A stretch of DNA of 64,000 nucleotides from assembly GCA_048498155.1 (NCBI GenBank), contig JBEHYN010000005.1, forward strand, positions 1 to 64,000. The letters are read 5' to 3'. Origin of the DNA: BOG-938 sp048498155 (GTDB lineage: Bacteria; Pseudomonadota; Alphaproteobacteria; Caulobacterales; Caulobacteraceae). The position numbers were made by a program, and so were the translations under genes. The notes beneath the pieces are model-generated. The model ran no database searches, was not told the origin of the DNA, and was given only the letters and a program-made list of their open reading frames with translations. Numbering within the stretch: the stretch's first letter is position 1; every line of letters starts with the position of its first letter. Below are positions 1-6,169 of this stretch, in pieces.

Positions 1-38
1 AACTCGCGGCTGAAGCGCCGCTTCTCAGGGTCGGACAT
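1..38 (-). CDS. Partial N-terminus, probable insertion-sequence OrfA-type transposase
   Basis: Reading leftwards, an ATG at 36-38 opens MSDPEKRRFSRE and then a codon starting TT before the window ends. A GGAGAA ribosome site lies 4-9 bases before the start. The string RRFSREF/L resembles the N-terminal helix-turn-helix of IS3-type OrfA transposases (typically K/R-RFSREFK). An alternative is a PilZ-domain protein, which can also begin with an RRFSR-like string. Only 12 residues are visible, so the product is a guess; the start site itself is well supported. Confidence 0.42.
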   Translation of the reverse strand, partial: MSDPEKRRFSRE

Positions 39-60
39 ACATTCTCCTTACGAGAACTGT

Positions 61-89
61 CCCCTAATTTCCCTGTCTCATTTTAGGGG
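61..89. repeat. Inverted repeat near the probable IS end
   Basis: CCCCTAA at 61-67 and TTAGGGG at 83-89 are exact inverted arms separated by 15 bases, just upstream of the truncated transposase-like gene. Such a structure could belong to the terminal region of an insertion sequence or be an operator for its gene. The exact element end and any target duplication cannot be defined from one side. Confidence 0.4.
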
Positions 90-303
90 TGCACTCCAGA
101 TTGATGTCACGTTGGAATTACGATGACAGCTCCCTAAGCAGGCGCGGAAATACGCGGACAGGAGCACCTGTCACACCACACTGCGACCCCTATCCGGCCA
201 AGTCGCAACCCCGGACGCCTCGACCCTAGGGCCAAACCCTACGCTGACAGGGTTGTCCCCATCCCCACTTGACTCACCGTGAACAATTAGAGAACGGTGG
301 CCT
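90..303. other. Intergenic stretch without a recognised gene
   Basis: No frame here has a convincing start, ribosome site and protein-like composition. It separates the probable IS end from the small gene starting at 304 and presumably holds that gene's promoter, but no clear -35/-10 pair was found. Confidence 0.5.
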
Positions 304-546
304 ATGCCGCCGCCGCCCAAAGAGCCCACCCTGTCGAGCCTCATCGCTGAGGATAAGGGCCTGCGCATCTATTGCGAATGCAACGGCGTCTTGCGCATCC
401 TCTCACCCCTGGAGGCGGTCGCCAGCTATGGCGGCAAGGTGCGTTTCTCGGAGATGCGGGCGATTATCAAAGGGCGGTGCAAATCGGACGACTGCCGCGC
501 GCACATCGGGCCGACGGTGGAGCCCTATTGGAAGTACGAGAAGTGA
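304..546 (+). CDS. Small hypothetical protein with paired cysteines
   Basis: An 80-residue soluble protein with no signal peptide. It has an N-terminal YCECNG pair (C-x-C) and a second pair RCKSDDC about 35 residues later, separated by a stretch resembling an 'LSPLEA..YG..VRFSEMR' helix pattern. This layout recalls small alphaproteobacterial proteins built as a degenerate zinc ribbon (Cys pair, helical spacer, Cys pair), so metal binding is possible but unproven. The ATG follows a weak GGTGG. The stop is 19 bases before the first CACCAAG palindrome. I do not recognise a function. Confidence 0.6.
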   Translation: MPPPPKEPTLSSLIAEDKGLRIYCECNGVLRILSPLEAVASYGGKVRFSEMRAIIKGRCKSDDCRAHIGPTVEPYWKYEK

Positions 547-565
547 GGGGGAAAGGCGGGAGAAT

Positions 566-679
566 AAAAAATTGAACCACCAAGGACACCAAGATCACCA
601 AGGGCTTGGTGTTTCCTTGGTGTTCTTGGTGTCCTTGGTGGTTAAACAATCTTGGACCCGGCTTGCGCCGGGGGAAGCC
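566..679 (+). repeat. CACCAAG palindromic repeat, copy 1
   Basis: An A-rich lead-in and TTGAACCACC open a 29-nt left arm (575-603), an 11-nt loop and a 29-nt right arm (615-643), pairing at 28 of 29 positions. The arms are built from roughly 9-nt units containing ACCAAG. A second small hairpin, CCCGGCTTGCGCCGGG (657-672), follows 13 bases later. It starts 19 bases after the stop of the gene at 304-546 and ends at the stop of the convergent SRAP gene. It is the same structure as the copies at 1717-1813 (reversed) and 55517-55628. Confidence 0.9.
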
Positions 680-681
680 AT

Positions 682-1434
682 CTAGCTGGACCCGAAGACG
701 CCATCCGGCGCGACCAGGTCCTGCCGCATACCCTCGCCGACGACCTTCAGGACTCCATCCGGCAACGGCCGCTGCAGGGCCTTGACCTCGTCCCACGGCG
801 CATCGCTGAGCCACAGGTCGCGCTCGGCCTCGGTGGTGAGGATGACGGGCATGGCCTTGGCGTGGAAGGCGCCGACATCGGCGTTGGCTTCGGTGGTTAG
901 GAAGCCGAACAGCTCGCAATCCTCCCAGCCGGTCTTGATCTTGCGCACGCAGCCCCACGGCGTCCAGACGCCGGCAAAGAAGGCCAGGGGCCGATCCTCG
1001 CTCAAGGCGAACCATATGGGCTTGAGTGAGCCGCCGACCTGATCCGGTTCGCTGAACGAGGTGAAGGGCACAAGGCAGCGGTTGTGCGGTCCCAGCCAGG
1101 GCCTCCAGTGGGCGCTGGCCGTGTTGCGGATATTGGTTGTCCCGTTGTCCGGCTCCAGCCTCAGCAGCTCGGCGAAGTCCACCGTCTGGCCCTTGGCGCG
1201 CAGCTTGTCGGCCCGCTTGGTCGCCGCGTCGAGCAGCGCCTTTTTTGATGACGGCATCCCCCAACGCAGATTGCGCATTTCGCGCGCGCCATCCTCGCCG
1301 CGCAGGATGACCGGCGCCGCATAGTCGGGGAACACGCCCGGCATGGGCGGCTGGTTATCGTTCCGATCCCGCAGCGCCCGCGCAAACTTGGCCACTTCAG
1401 CGCGGGGCCTCATGACGGCGTATAGATTGCACAT
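682..1434 (-). CDS. SRAP-domain (YedK/HMCES-like) DNA-protein crosslink protein
   Basis: A 250-residue SOS-response-associated peptidase family protein. The family shields abasic sites in single-stranded DNA by forming a thiazolidine link through Cys2. Seen here: MCNLY start giving Cys2 after Met removal, NIR at 101-103 in place of the usual NAR, CLVPFTSFSE with the catalytic Glu129, and FHAKAMPVIL with His191, matching the family His. The segment between about 60 and 100 is longer than in E. coli YedK, so this is a divergent subfamily. The gene stands alone and converges on repeat copy 1. Family assignment is firm; a role in abasic-site repair is by homology. Confidence 0.9.
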   Translation of the reverse strand: MCNLYAVMRPRAEVAKFARALRDRNDNQPPMPGVFPDYAAPVILRGEDGAREMRNLRWGMPSSKKALLDAATKRADKLRAKGQTVDFAELLRLEPDNGTTNIRNTASAHWRPWLGPHNRCLVPFTSFSEPDQVGGSLKPIWFALSEDRPLAFFAGVWTPWGCVRKIKTGWEDCELFGFLTTEANADVGAFHAKAMPVILTTEAERDLWLSDAPWDEVKALQRPLPDGVLKVVGEGMRQDLVAPDGVFGSS

Positions 1435-1489
1435 GCGGCGAGGCTAGCGCGTTGTCCTTCGCCATCCTAGGCCGCGCCCCAGGGCGCCG

Positions 1490-1675
1490 CTAACGCAACA
1501 AGGCCGCCTCCGTTGCCGGAAGCGGCCCTGCGGATGGGATCAGACCTGCGGGAGGCGCAGGCGGGACAGACCCGATCGGTTGGCGCTCCCGGATCCGGGT
1601 GCTGGGAAGGGCCAGTCCAGGTGCGCCGAGGTCAGCTTCGCCGTAAACGCGGCAGGCGTATTTGATGTAGATCAT
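1490..1675 (-). CDS. Possible small hypothetical protein
   Basis: A 61-codon frame starting MIYIKYACRVYGEADL, with a GGCGGG just before its ATG. It fills part of the 421-base gap between the SRAP gene and the RcnB-like gene. The N-terminal third reads like real protein; the C-terminal part is Pro/Ala-rich. No family is recognised and the other frames are also open, so this may be chance. Confidence 0.28.
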   Translation of the reverse strand: MIYIKYACRVYGEADLGAPGLALPSTRIRERQPIGSVPPAPPAGLIPSAGPLPATEAALLR

Positions 1676-1716
1676 CCCGCCGAGAACTTCATACGCCCCC
1701 GGACGAGCGCTCCTCT

Positions 1717-1813
1717 TTCCGGCGCAAGCCGGACCAAGATTTATTTTACCACCAAGCTCACCAAGTTCACCAAGAGCTTGGTGTTCTTGGTGAACTTGGT
1801 GGTTCAGCTTTTT
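1717..1813 (-). repeat. CACCAAG palindromic repeat, copy 2 (reversed)
   Basis: Arms 1748-1774 and 1777-1803 pair at 24 of 27 positions. The accessory hairpin CCGGCGCAAGCCGG lies at 1719-1732, to the left, so the element is inverted relative to copy 1. Read on the minus strand it has the same order: A-run, GAACCACC stem, then the CCGG hairpin. It begins about 43 bases past the stop of the minus-strand RcnB-like gene, so its orientation relative to the upstream gene matches the other two copies. Confidence 0.88.
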
Positions 1814-1855
1814 AGAATTCGCTGCGCGGGCAACCGCGCGGCGCAAAATCAGGCC

Positions 1856-2410
1856 TTAGTAGAACACCCCGTAGATCACCTGGCGGATGCGGCCGGTGCG
1901 GCGGCTGACCAGCAGAAGATCCGGCCCGTAACGCACCCAGCGATAGCCGTAGGGCGGGCGGCCGATGCCGTAGCTGGCGTAGCTGTCGAAGAAGAACGGC
2001 GAGGTCAGGAACAGGAACGGCAACACCTGACCGGCCCCCCAGCGGCGATAGCCGTAGCCGCTCGGATAGTTGAAACCACTGCCCTGGATCTGGTTGTGTT
2101 GGCGCCCGCCATAGCTAAACGCGCCGCCACCGCCACGCGGCGCGGCGCCGCCCTGCCATTGGCGTTGAGCCTGGGGCTGACGCTGGGCCTGTGGCGCGGG
2201 CTGGGGCAAGGCCTGGGGCGCTTGGCGGGCTTGAGGGGATGGTCGCTGAGCCTGGGGCTGTCGCTGAGCTTGCGGTTGGTCATGGCCGCGATTCGACCGA
2301 TCAGCTTGGCCCTGTTGGCCGTGGCCGCGATCATCCTTGGGGGCGGCCCAGGCGAGGCTGCTCGACAAAGCGGTGGCCGCCAGCAAAAGGGCGAGGATGG
2401 GTCTGTTCAT
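1856..2410 (-). CDS. RcnB-like secreted protein
   Basis: A 184-residue exported protein. The first 22 residues (MNRPILALLLAATALSSSLA then WA) are a clear signal peptide. Residues about 30-100 are a low-complexity Gln/Pro/Ala/Arg linker. The C-terminal ~65 residues (WGAGQVLPFLF, then RPPYGYRWVRYGPDLLLV, ending with RTGRIRQVIYGVFY) match the RcnB-type periplasmic domain, first known from nickel/cobalt homeostasis. Many proteobacteria carry several such proteins of unknown role, so metal binding is not claimed. I chose the ATG at 2410 because it gives the signal peptide and has AGGA upstream; a longer frame exists to 2473. Repeat copy 2 lies just downstream. Confidence 0.8.
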   Translation of the reverse strand: MNRPILALLLAATALSSSLAWAAPKDDRGHGQQGQADRSNRGHDQPQAQRQPQAQRPSPQARQAPQALPQPAPQAQRQPQAQRQWQGGAAPRGGGGAFSYGGRQHNQIQGSGFNYPSGYGYRRWGAGQVLPFLFLTSPFFFDSYASYGIGRPPYGYRWVRYGPDLLLVSRRTGRIRQVIYGVFY

Positions 2411-2563
2411 GGTCGGGAGTCCTTTTGCGCCAGCAAGTCGCAGACCCGCCTGAGCTGGTAACGCGCGGCGCACGATTTGGCTCCCCCACGACCCTGCCCC
2501 TGCCCGCCGGGCCGAAGGCGTCCAAACCGCGGCGGGGCGCTGAAGACGACGCCCCCTCCTGCT

Positions 2564-3004
2564 CTACCGCTTGAACCGGATCACCACTTCGGCCTTGCGG
2601 CGCATGGGTTCGGCCACGCCGGGGGACGTGATCGCGCCGGCATCGCCTTCAGCCGTCACCTCGAAGCGCGGCGCGGGCAATCCCGCCTTTTGCAGGGCCG
2701 AAGCCACCGTCTCGGCGCGCTCGCGTGAAAGCTCCAGATTGGGCTGCGGCGGGCCGTGGTAATCGGCCAGTCCCACCACCTCCACCTCGCGTACGGTGCA
2801 GCGCGCGGCCTTGTGTCCCGCGTCGACGATCACGGCGCGCGCCGCGTCGGTCAGCTCGGCGGAGTTGTCGGCGAAATAGACCGACACCGCCTGATCCGCG
2901 CAGGGGTCAATGGCCAGGGGCCTCGGCATGCTCACGCACGCGGTCAGCAGCCCAGTCGCCAACATCGCGCCGGCGCACCGCGCACTCCGCCTGAAAATCC
3001 ACAT
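2564..3004 (-). CDS. OmpA-family peptidoglycan-associated lipoprotein
   Basis: A 146-residue protein with a lipoprotein signal (LLTAC, lipidated Cys23) and one OmpA C-terminal domain. The peptidoglycan-binding positions are visible: Asp81 in GLADYHG and Arg96 in NLELSRERA. It is short, with almost no linker, and unlike pal it is not in the tol cluster. It presumably sits in the outer membrane and holds the cell wall. Flanking genes give no functional hint. Confidence 0.83.
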   Translation of the reverse strand: MWIFRRSARCAGAMLATGLLTACVSMPRPLAIDPCADQAVSVYFADNSAELTDAARAVIVDAGHKAARCTVREVEVVGLADYHGPPQPNLELSRERAETVASALQKAGLPAPRFEVTAEGDAGAITSPGVAEPMRRKAEVVIRFKR

Positions 3005-3108
3005 AGCCCTCTCCCTCGCCTGCCCGCCAGTTATGGCAACGCTTGGCGCAAGGCATGGTTCAATTCATACCCGTCAGGACTGCAGCCCAGGCCACAGCGA
3101 GAAGAGCC

Positions 3109-3828
3109 ATGACTGACGAAACCCCCGCCGCGACCGCCCGGCGCCTGATGCGCCAGTCCGGGCGCGCGACCTTGGCCACGCGCCTGACCGATGGCGACGC
3201 GGCCTGGCCCTATGCCTCCCTGGTGCTGGTCGCCTGCGATCAGGATATCTCGCCGCTGCTGTTCATTTCCGACCTGGCCGTTCACACCAAGAACCTGATG
3301 GCCGATCCGCACGCCTCGATCCTGTTCGACGGCACGGCCGATCTGGCCAACCCGCTAACCGGGGCGCGGGTCACGCTGCTGTGCCGGGGCGAGCCGGTGG
3401 ACGACGAGCGTTTGCGCGACCGGTTCGTGCGGCGCCAGCCCTCGGCGGAGGGCTACCGCACCTTCGGCGACTTCAGGCTCTGGCGTTTCATTCCCGTGCG
3501 CGGACAACTGGTGGCCGGGTTCGGCAGGATTCACTGGGTCGAGTGCGAAGCCTTGCGCCCAGACCTCAAGATCGTCGCCGCTTTAGCCGAGGCCGAAGCC
3601 GACATCCTGCTGGCGCTCAACGCCAAGCACGCAGACCTGATCGACCAGCTCGGCCGGCGCTCGGTCGATCAAGCGGGCTGGCGGCTGACGGGCGTGGACG
3701 CCGACGGCGCAGACCTGCGGGCCGAGGACAAGACCGCCAGGCTAGACTTCGCTGCGCCGGCTGCGGACTTCCAGGGGGTGCTGGATCAGTTGCAGCGGCT
3801 GGCCGGGTCGGGCGGCCCGAGCCGCTAG
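3109..3828 (+). CDS. HugZ-like pyridoxamine-oxidase-fold protein with DUF2470
   Basis: A 239-residue cytosolic protein. Residues ~10-150 form a split-barrel FMN-binding fold of the pyridoxamine 5'-phosphate oxidase superfamily (ASLVLVACDQDISPLLFISD, HTKNLMADPHASILF). Residues ~160-235 are a DUF2470 domain (LNAKHADLIDQLG). The combination is that of HugZ/HutZ heme-utilisation proteins, some of which degrade heme. No heme transport gene is adjacent, so heme use is inference. The ATG at 3109 has GAGAAGAG upstream; an in-frame ATG at 3043 has no such site. The stop overlaps the convergent gene by 4 bases. Confidence 0.82.
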   Translation: MTDETPAATARRLMRQSGRATLATRLTDGDAAWPYASLVLVACDQDISPLLFISDLAVHTKNLMADPHASILFDGTADLANPLTGARVTLLCRGEPVDDERLRDRFVRRQPSAEGYRTFGDFRLWRFIPVRGQLVAGFGRIHWVECEALRPDLKIVAALAEAEADILLALNAKHADLIDQLGRRSVDQAGWRLTGVDADGADLRAEDKTARLDFAAPAADFQGVLDQLQRLAGSGGPSR

Positions 3829-4004
3829 CGCCGCATCGCGGGCTTGGACTTGGAAGCTGATAGGGCCGCCGCGGCCCGTTCACTGCGTCGGCCGGAGTCC
3901 GCCCCGGGCGGGCCCGAGCTGGCGGCGGCTTTGCGCTTGGCTTCCAAAGCTGCGCGCAGAACGGCGGCGGGATCGGGTGGTGTCTTGGGTTCATGTTCGC
4001 TCAT
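3825..4004 (-). CDS. Small basic hypothetical protein
   Basis: A 59-residue soluble protein: MSEHEPKTPPDPAAVLRAAL, then a Lys/Arg/Ala/Ser-rich tail ending KSKPAMRR. One predicted helix (about 12-27) and a disordered basic tail are all that can be said. It resembles small alphaproteobacterial proteins ending in a basic RR motif, but no function is known to me. It lies between two plus-strand genes and overlaps the 3' end of the HugZ-like gene by 4 bases. Confidence 0.55.
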   Translation of the reverse strand: MSEHEPKTPPDPAAVLRAALEAKRKAAASSGPPGADSGRRSERAAAALSASKSKPAMRR

Positions 4005-4042
4005 AACCGCCTCATAGCACGTCATGGTGACCGTCACTCCCC

Positions 4043-4071
4043 TTGACCCCCGCGCCTTGCCCCGCTCCAAT
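4043..4071 (+). promoter_or_regulatory. Candidate Caulobacter-type promoter for MHS transporter
   Basis: TTGACCC at 4043-4049, a 14-base spacer, then GCTCCAAT at 4064-4071. This resembles the housekeeping consensus reported for Caulobacter (TTGACGS, 10-14 bases, GCTANAWC). It lies 27 bases before the transporter start. Confidence 0.4.
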
Positions 4072-4097
4072 CATTGCAAATAGGGCAAGGAAACCGA

Positions 4098-5375
4098 ATG
4101 ACCACCAAGATGCTTGGCGCCGACGCGCCGTCCACCCGCCGGGTTTTGTTCGCCGCCCTGATCGGCACGACGGTCGAATTCTACGACTTCTATATTTACG
4201 GCACCGCGGCCTCGCTGGTGTTCGGTCCCTTGTTTTTTCCCAAGGGCGACGCCAACGCCCAGCTTCTGTCGGCCTACGCCACCTTCGCCCTGGCCTTTAT
4301 CGCCCGGCCGGTGGGCGGGTGGGTGTTCGGACACTTCGGCGACCGCATCGGCCGCAAGTCCACCCTTGTCGCGTCGCTATTGCTGATGGGCGCCTCGACC
4401 GTGGCGATCGGCTTCCTGCCCAGTTACGCGACGGCGGGGTGGATCGCGCCCCTGCTGCTTTGCATCCTGCGGTTCGGCCAGGGCTTTGGCCTGGGCGGTG
4501 AATGGGGCGGCGCCGCGCTTCTCGCCGTGGAAAACGCGCCGCCGGGATTTCGAGCCCGCTACGGCATGTTCCCCCAACTCGGTGCGCCCGTTGGCTTTTT
4601 GGTGGCCAACGGTCTGTTTCTTGTCCTCAATCTTCTGCTCAGCCCGGAGCAGTTTCGCGAATGGGGTTGGCGCCTGCCGTTCATCGCCAGCGTTGGTCTG
4701 GTGGGCGTGGGTCTATGGGTACGGCTGAAGCTGACCGAGACCCCGGCCTTCGCCAAGGCCATGAAGGAGGCCCCGCCCTCTCATGTGCCCCTGGCCGAGG
4801 TGTTGGTGCGCCATCCGATGCAGGTGCTGGCGGGGGTGTTCGCGGTGGTGTCGGCCTTCGCCATCTACTACGTGATCACCACCTTCGCCCTCGGTTACGG
4901 CACGGGCACCTTGCACTATTCCTATGCCGCCTTCCTCGGCGTGCAGCTCGGCGCTATCGGATTCATGGCCATTGGCGTGGTCTTGTCCTCCTGTTGGGCC
5001 GATGTCTTCCCGGCCCGCAAGGTGATGATGACCGCCGGCGCCTTGACCATCGCCATGTCCTTCCTGCTGGGGCCGATGATGGGGTCCGGTTCGCTCTTTG
5101 AGATCTGGGCCTTTCTGGCCATCGCCATGTTTGTCATCGGCTTCACCTACGGCCCTATCGGGGCATTCCTGCCGAGCCTATTCCCCGCGCGAGTGCGCTA
5201 CACCGGCGCATCCATGGCCTTCAACATCGGCGGCATCGCCGGCGGAGGCCTAACCCCGTTCATCGCCCAGACCCTGGCCAAGGACGGCGGGCTGCAATGG
5301 GTCGGCTACTACCTTGCCGCGGCCGGTTTGATCAGCCTGCTGGCGGTCGTCCCGCTCAAGCCGCAACACGAATAG
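4098..5375 (+). CDS. MFS metabolite:H+ symporter (MHS family)
   Basis: A 425-residue inner-membrane protein with about 12 hydrophobic segments. The N-terminus (TTVEFYDFYIYGTAASLVF) and the loop GDRIGRKSTL are signatures of the metabolite:proton symporter branch of the major facilitator superfamily (ProP, KgtP, ShiA relatives). A second GxRxT-like loop, FPARVRYTGAS, is near residue 360. Substrates in this branch are small organic acids, shikimate or osmolytes; the sequence does not say which. The ATG at 4098 follows AAGGAAA. It is not obviously in an operon. Confidence 0.88.
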   Translation: MTTKMLGADAPSTRRVLFAALIGTTVEFYDFYIYGTAASLVFGPLFFPKGDANAQLLSAYATFALAFIARPVGGWVFGHFGDRIGRKSTLVASLLLMGASTVAIGFLPSYATAGWIAPLLLCILRFGQGFGLGGEWGGAALLAVENAPPGFRARYGMFPQLGAPVGFLVANGLFLVLNLLLSPEQFREWGWRLPFIASVGLVGVGLWVRLKLTETPAFAKAMKEAPPSHVPLAEVLVRHPMQVLAGVFAVVSAFAIYYVITTFALGYGTGTLHYSYAAFLGVQLGAIGFMAIGVVLSSCWADVFPARKVMMTAGALTIAMSFLLGPMMGSGSLFEIWAFLAIAMFVIGFTYGPIGAFLPSLFPARVRYTGASMAFNIGGIAGGGLTPFIAQTLAKDGGLQWVGYYLAAAGLISLLAVVPLKPQHE

Positions 5376-5381
5376 GACGAA

Positions 5382-5410
5382 TCGACGCCGCGACCGCCCC
5401 TTGCTAGGCT
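5382..5410 (+). promoter_or_regulatory. Candidate promoter for hdaA
   Basis: TCGACGC at 5382-5388, a 14-base spacer, GCTAGGCT at 5403-5410, close to the Caulobacter housekeeping consensus. It is 39 bases before the proposed TTG start of hdaA. Confidence 0.4.
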
Positions 5411-5449
5411 CCGGGTGTTCCCGCCCCTCGCCGCTTCGGATCGCCTGTA

Positions 5450-6130
5450 TTGGTTCGCCAACTTCGTTTGAAATTGAATCGGTCCGAGGGTTTTTCCCGG
5501 GAAGACCTGGTGGCGTCGTCGGCCAATCGGCACGCCCTGGCCGCGCTAGACGCATGGCCGCGCTGGCCGGGCGGGGTGTTGGCTCTGGTCGGACCCGAGG
5601 GTGTGGGCAAAAGCCATATGGCCATGTCCTGGACCAAGGCCTCGGGCGCCCATTCGGTGCCGGCCGCAGGCCCGGTGGACTTCACCGTTCTGGCCGGAGC
5701 GCCGGTGCTCTACGAGGATGCCGATCGCTACCCGACCGGCCGCGAAGAGGCGTTGTTTCACCTGATCAACATGGCGGCCCAACCGGGCGGCGGCCTACTG
5801 ATTACCGCGCGCACCCCGCCATCAGCCTGGCCCGCCGCCCTGGCGGACCTGCGCTCGCGCCTGAACGCTGTGCTGGTGGCCGAGGTTGAGGAGCCCGATG
5901 ACGCGATTTTGGAGAGCGTTTTAAGAAAATTTTTCCGTGAACGGAATATTCGTCCGACTGATGACTTAATCCCTTACCTTTTGCGGCGTATAGAACGCTC
6001 CGTGCCCAAGGCTCAAGAGATCGTGATCCGCCTGGACGAGGCCGCTGATGCCGAAGGTCGCGCCATTTCACGCGCCTTGGCGCGGCAAATTCTGGAAACG
6101 GAGCCGCCGACGCTCAACCTGTTCGATTGA
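5450..6130 (+). CDS. hdaA: DnaA regulatory inactivator HdaA
   Basis: A 226-residue DnaA-related AAA+ protein without the DNA-binding domain. Hda proteins bind the sliding clamp and trigger ATP hydrolysis on DnaA, limiting replication initiation. Seen: an N-terminal clamp-binding string QLRLKL at residues 4-9, immediately after the start; Walker A GPEGVGKS at 48-55; a Walker-B-like VLYEDADR; and a sensor-like LLRRIERSV near 185. The start must be the TTG at 5450, because the clamp motif would otherwise be lost. The frame stops 39 bases before ppk, an order consistent with Caulobacterales. Confidence 0.88.
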   Translation: MVRQLRLKLNRSEGFSREDLVASSANRHALAALDAWPRWPGGVLALVGPEGVGKSHMAMSWTKASGAHSVPAAGPVDFTVLAGAPVLYEDADRYPTGREEALFHLINMAAQPGGGLLITARTPPSAWPAALADLRSRLNAVLVAEVEEPDDAILESVLRKFFRERNIRPTDDLIPYLLRRIERSVPKAQEIVIRLDEAADAEGRAISRALARQILETEPPTLNLFD

Positions 6131-6134
6131 CGAC

Positions 6135-6159
6135 TTGTCAGGATAGTTTGTGCTAGGTT
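6135..6159 (+). promoter_or_regulatory. Candidate promoter for ppk
   Basis: TTGTCAG at 6135-6141, a 10-base spacer, GCTAGGTT at 6152-6159. It lies in the 39-base gap between hdaA and ppk and would give a very short leader. Confidence 0.35.
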
Positions 6160-6169
6160 TAGCTTACAT

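Noticed and set aside
269..685. 138-codon frame over the small gene and repeat copy 1
   Set aside because: Its C-terminal NHQGHQDHQ/LVFLVSLVV string is only the translated palindrome.
1580..2461. 293-codon plus-strand open frame
   Set aside because: It runs through repeat copy 2 and the RcnB-like gene on the other strand; its composition is low-complexity.
2966..3042. Possible T-box or tRNA-like structure in several intergenic gaps, including before pheS
   Set aside because: No T-box sequence, anticodon arm or T-loop GTTCRANYC was found.
3043..3108. N-terminal extension of the HugZ-like protein
   Set aside because: No ribosome site before 3043, whereas GAGAAGAG precedes 3109.
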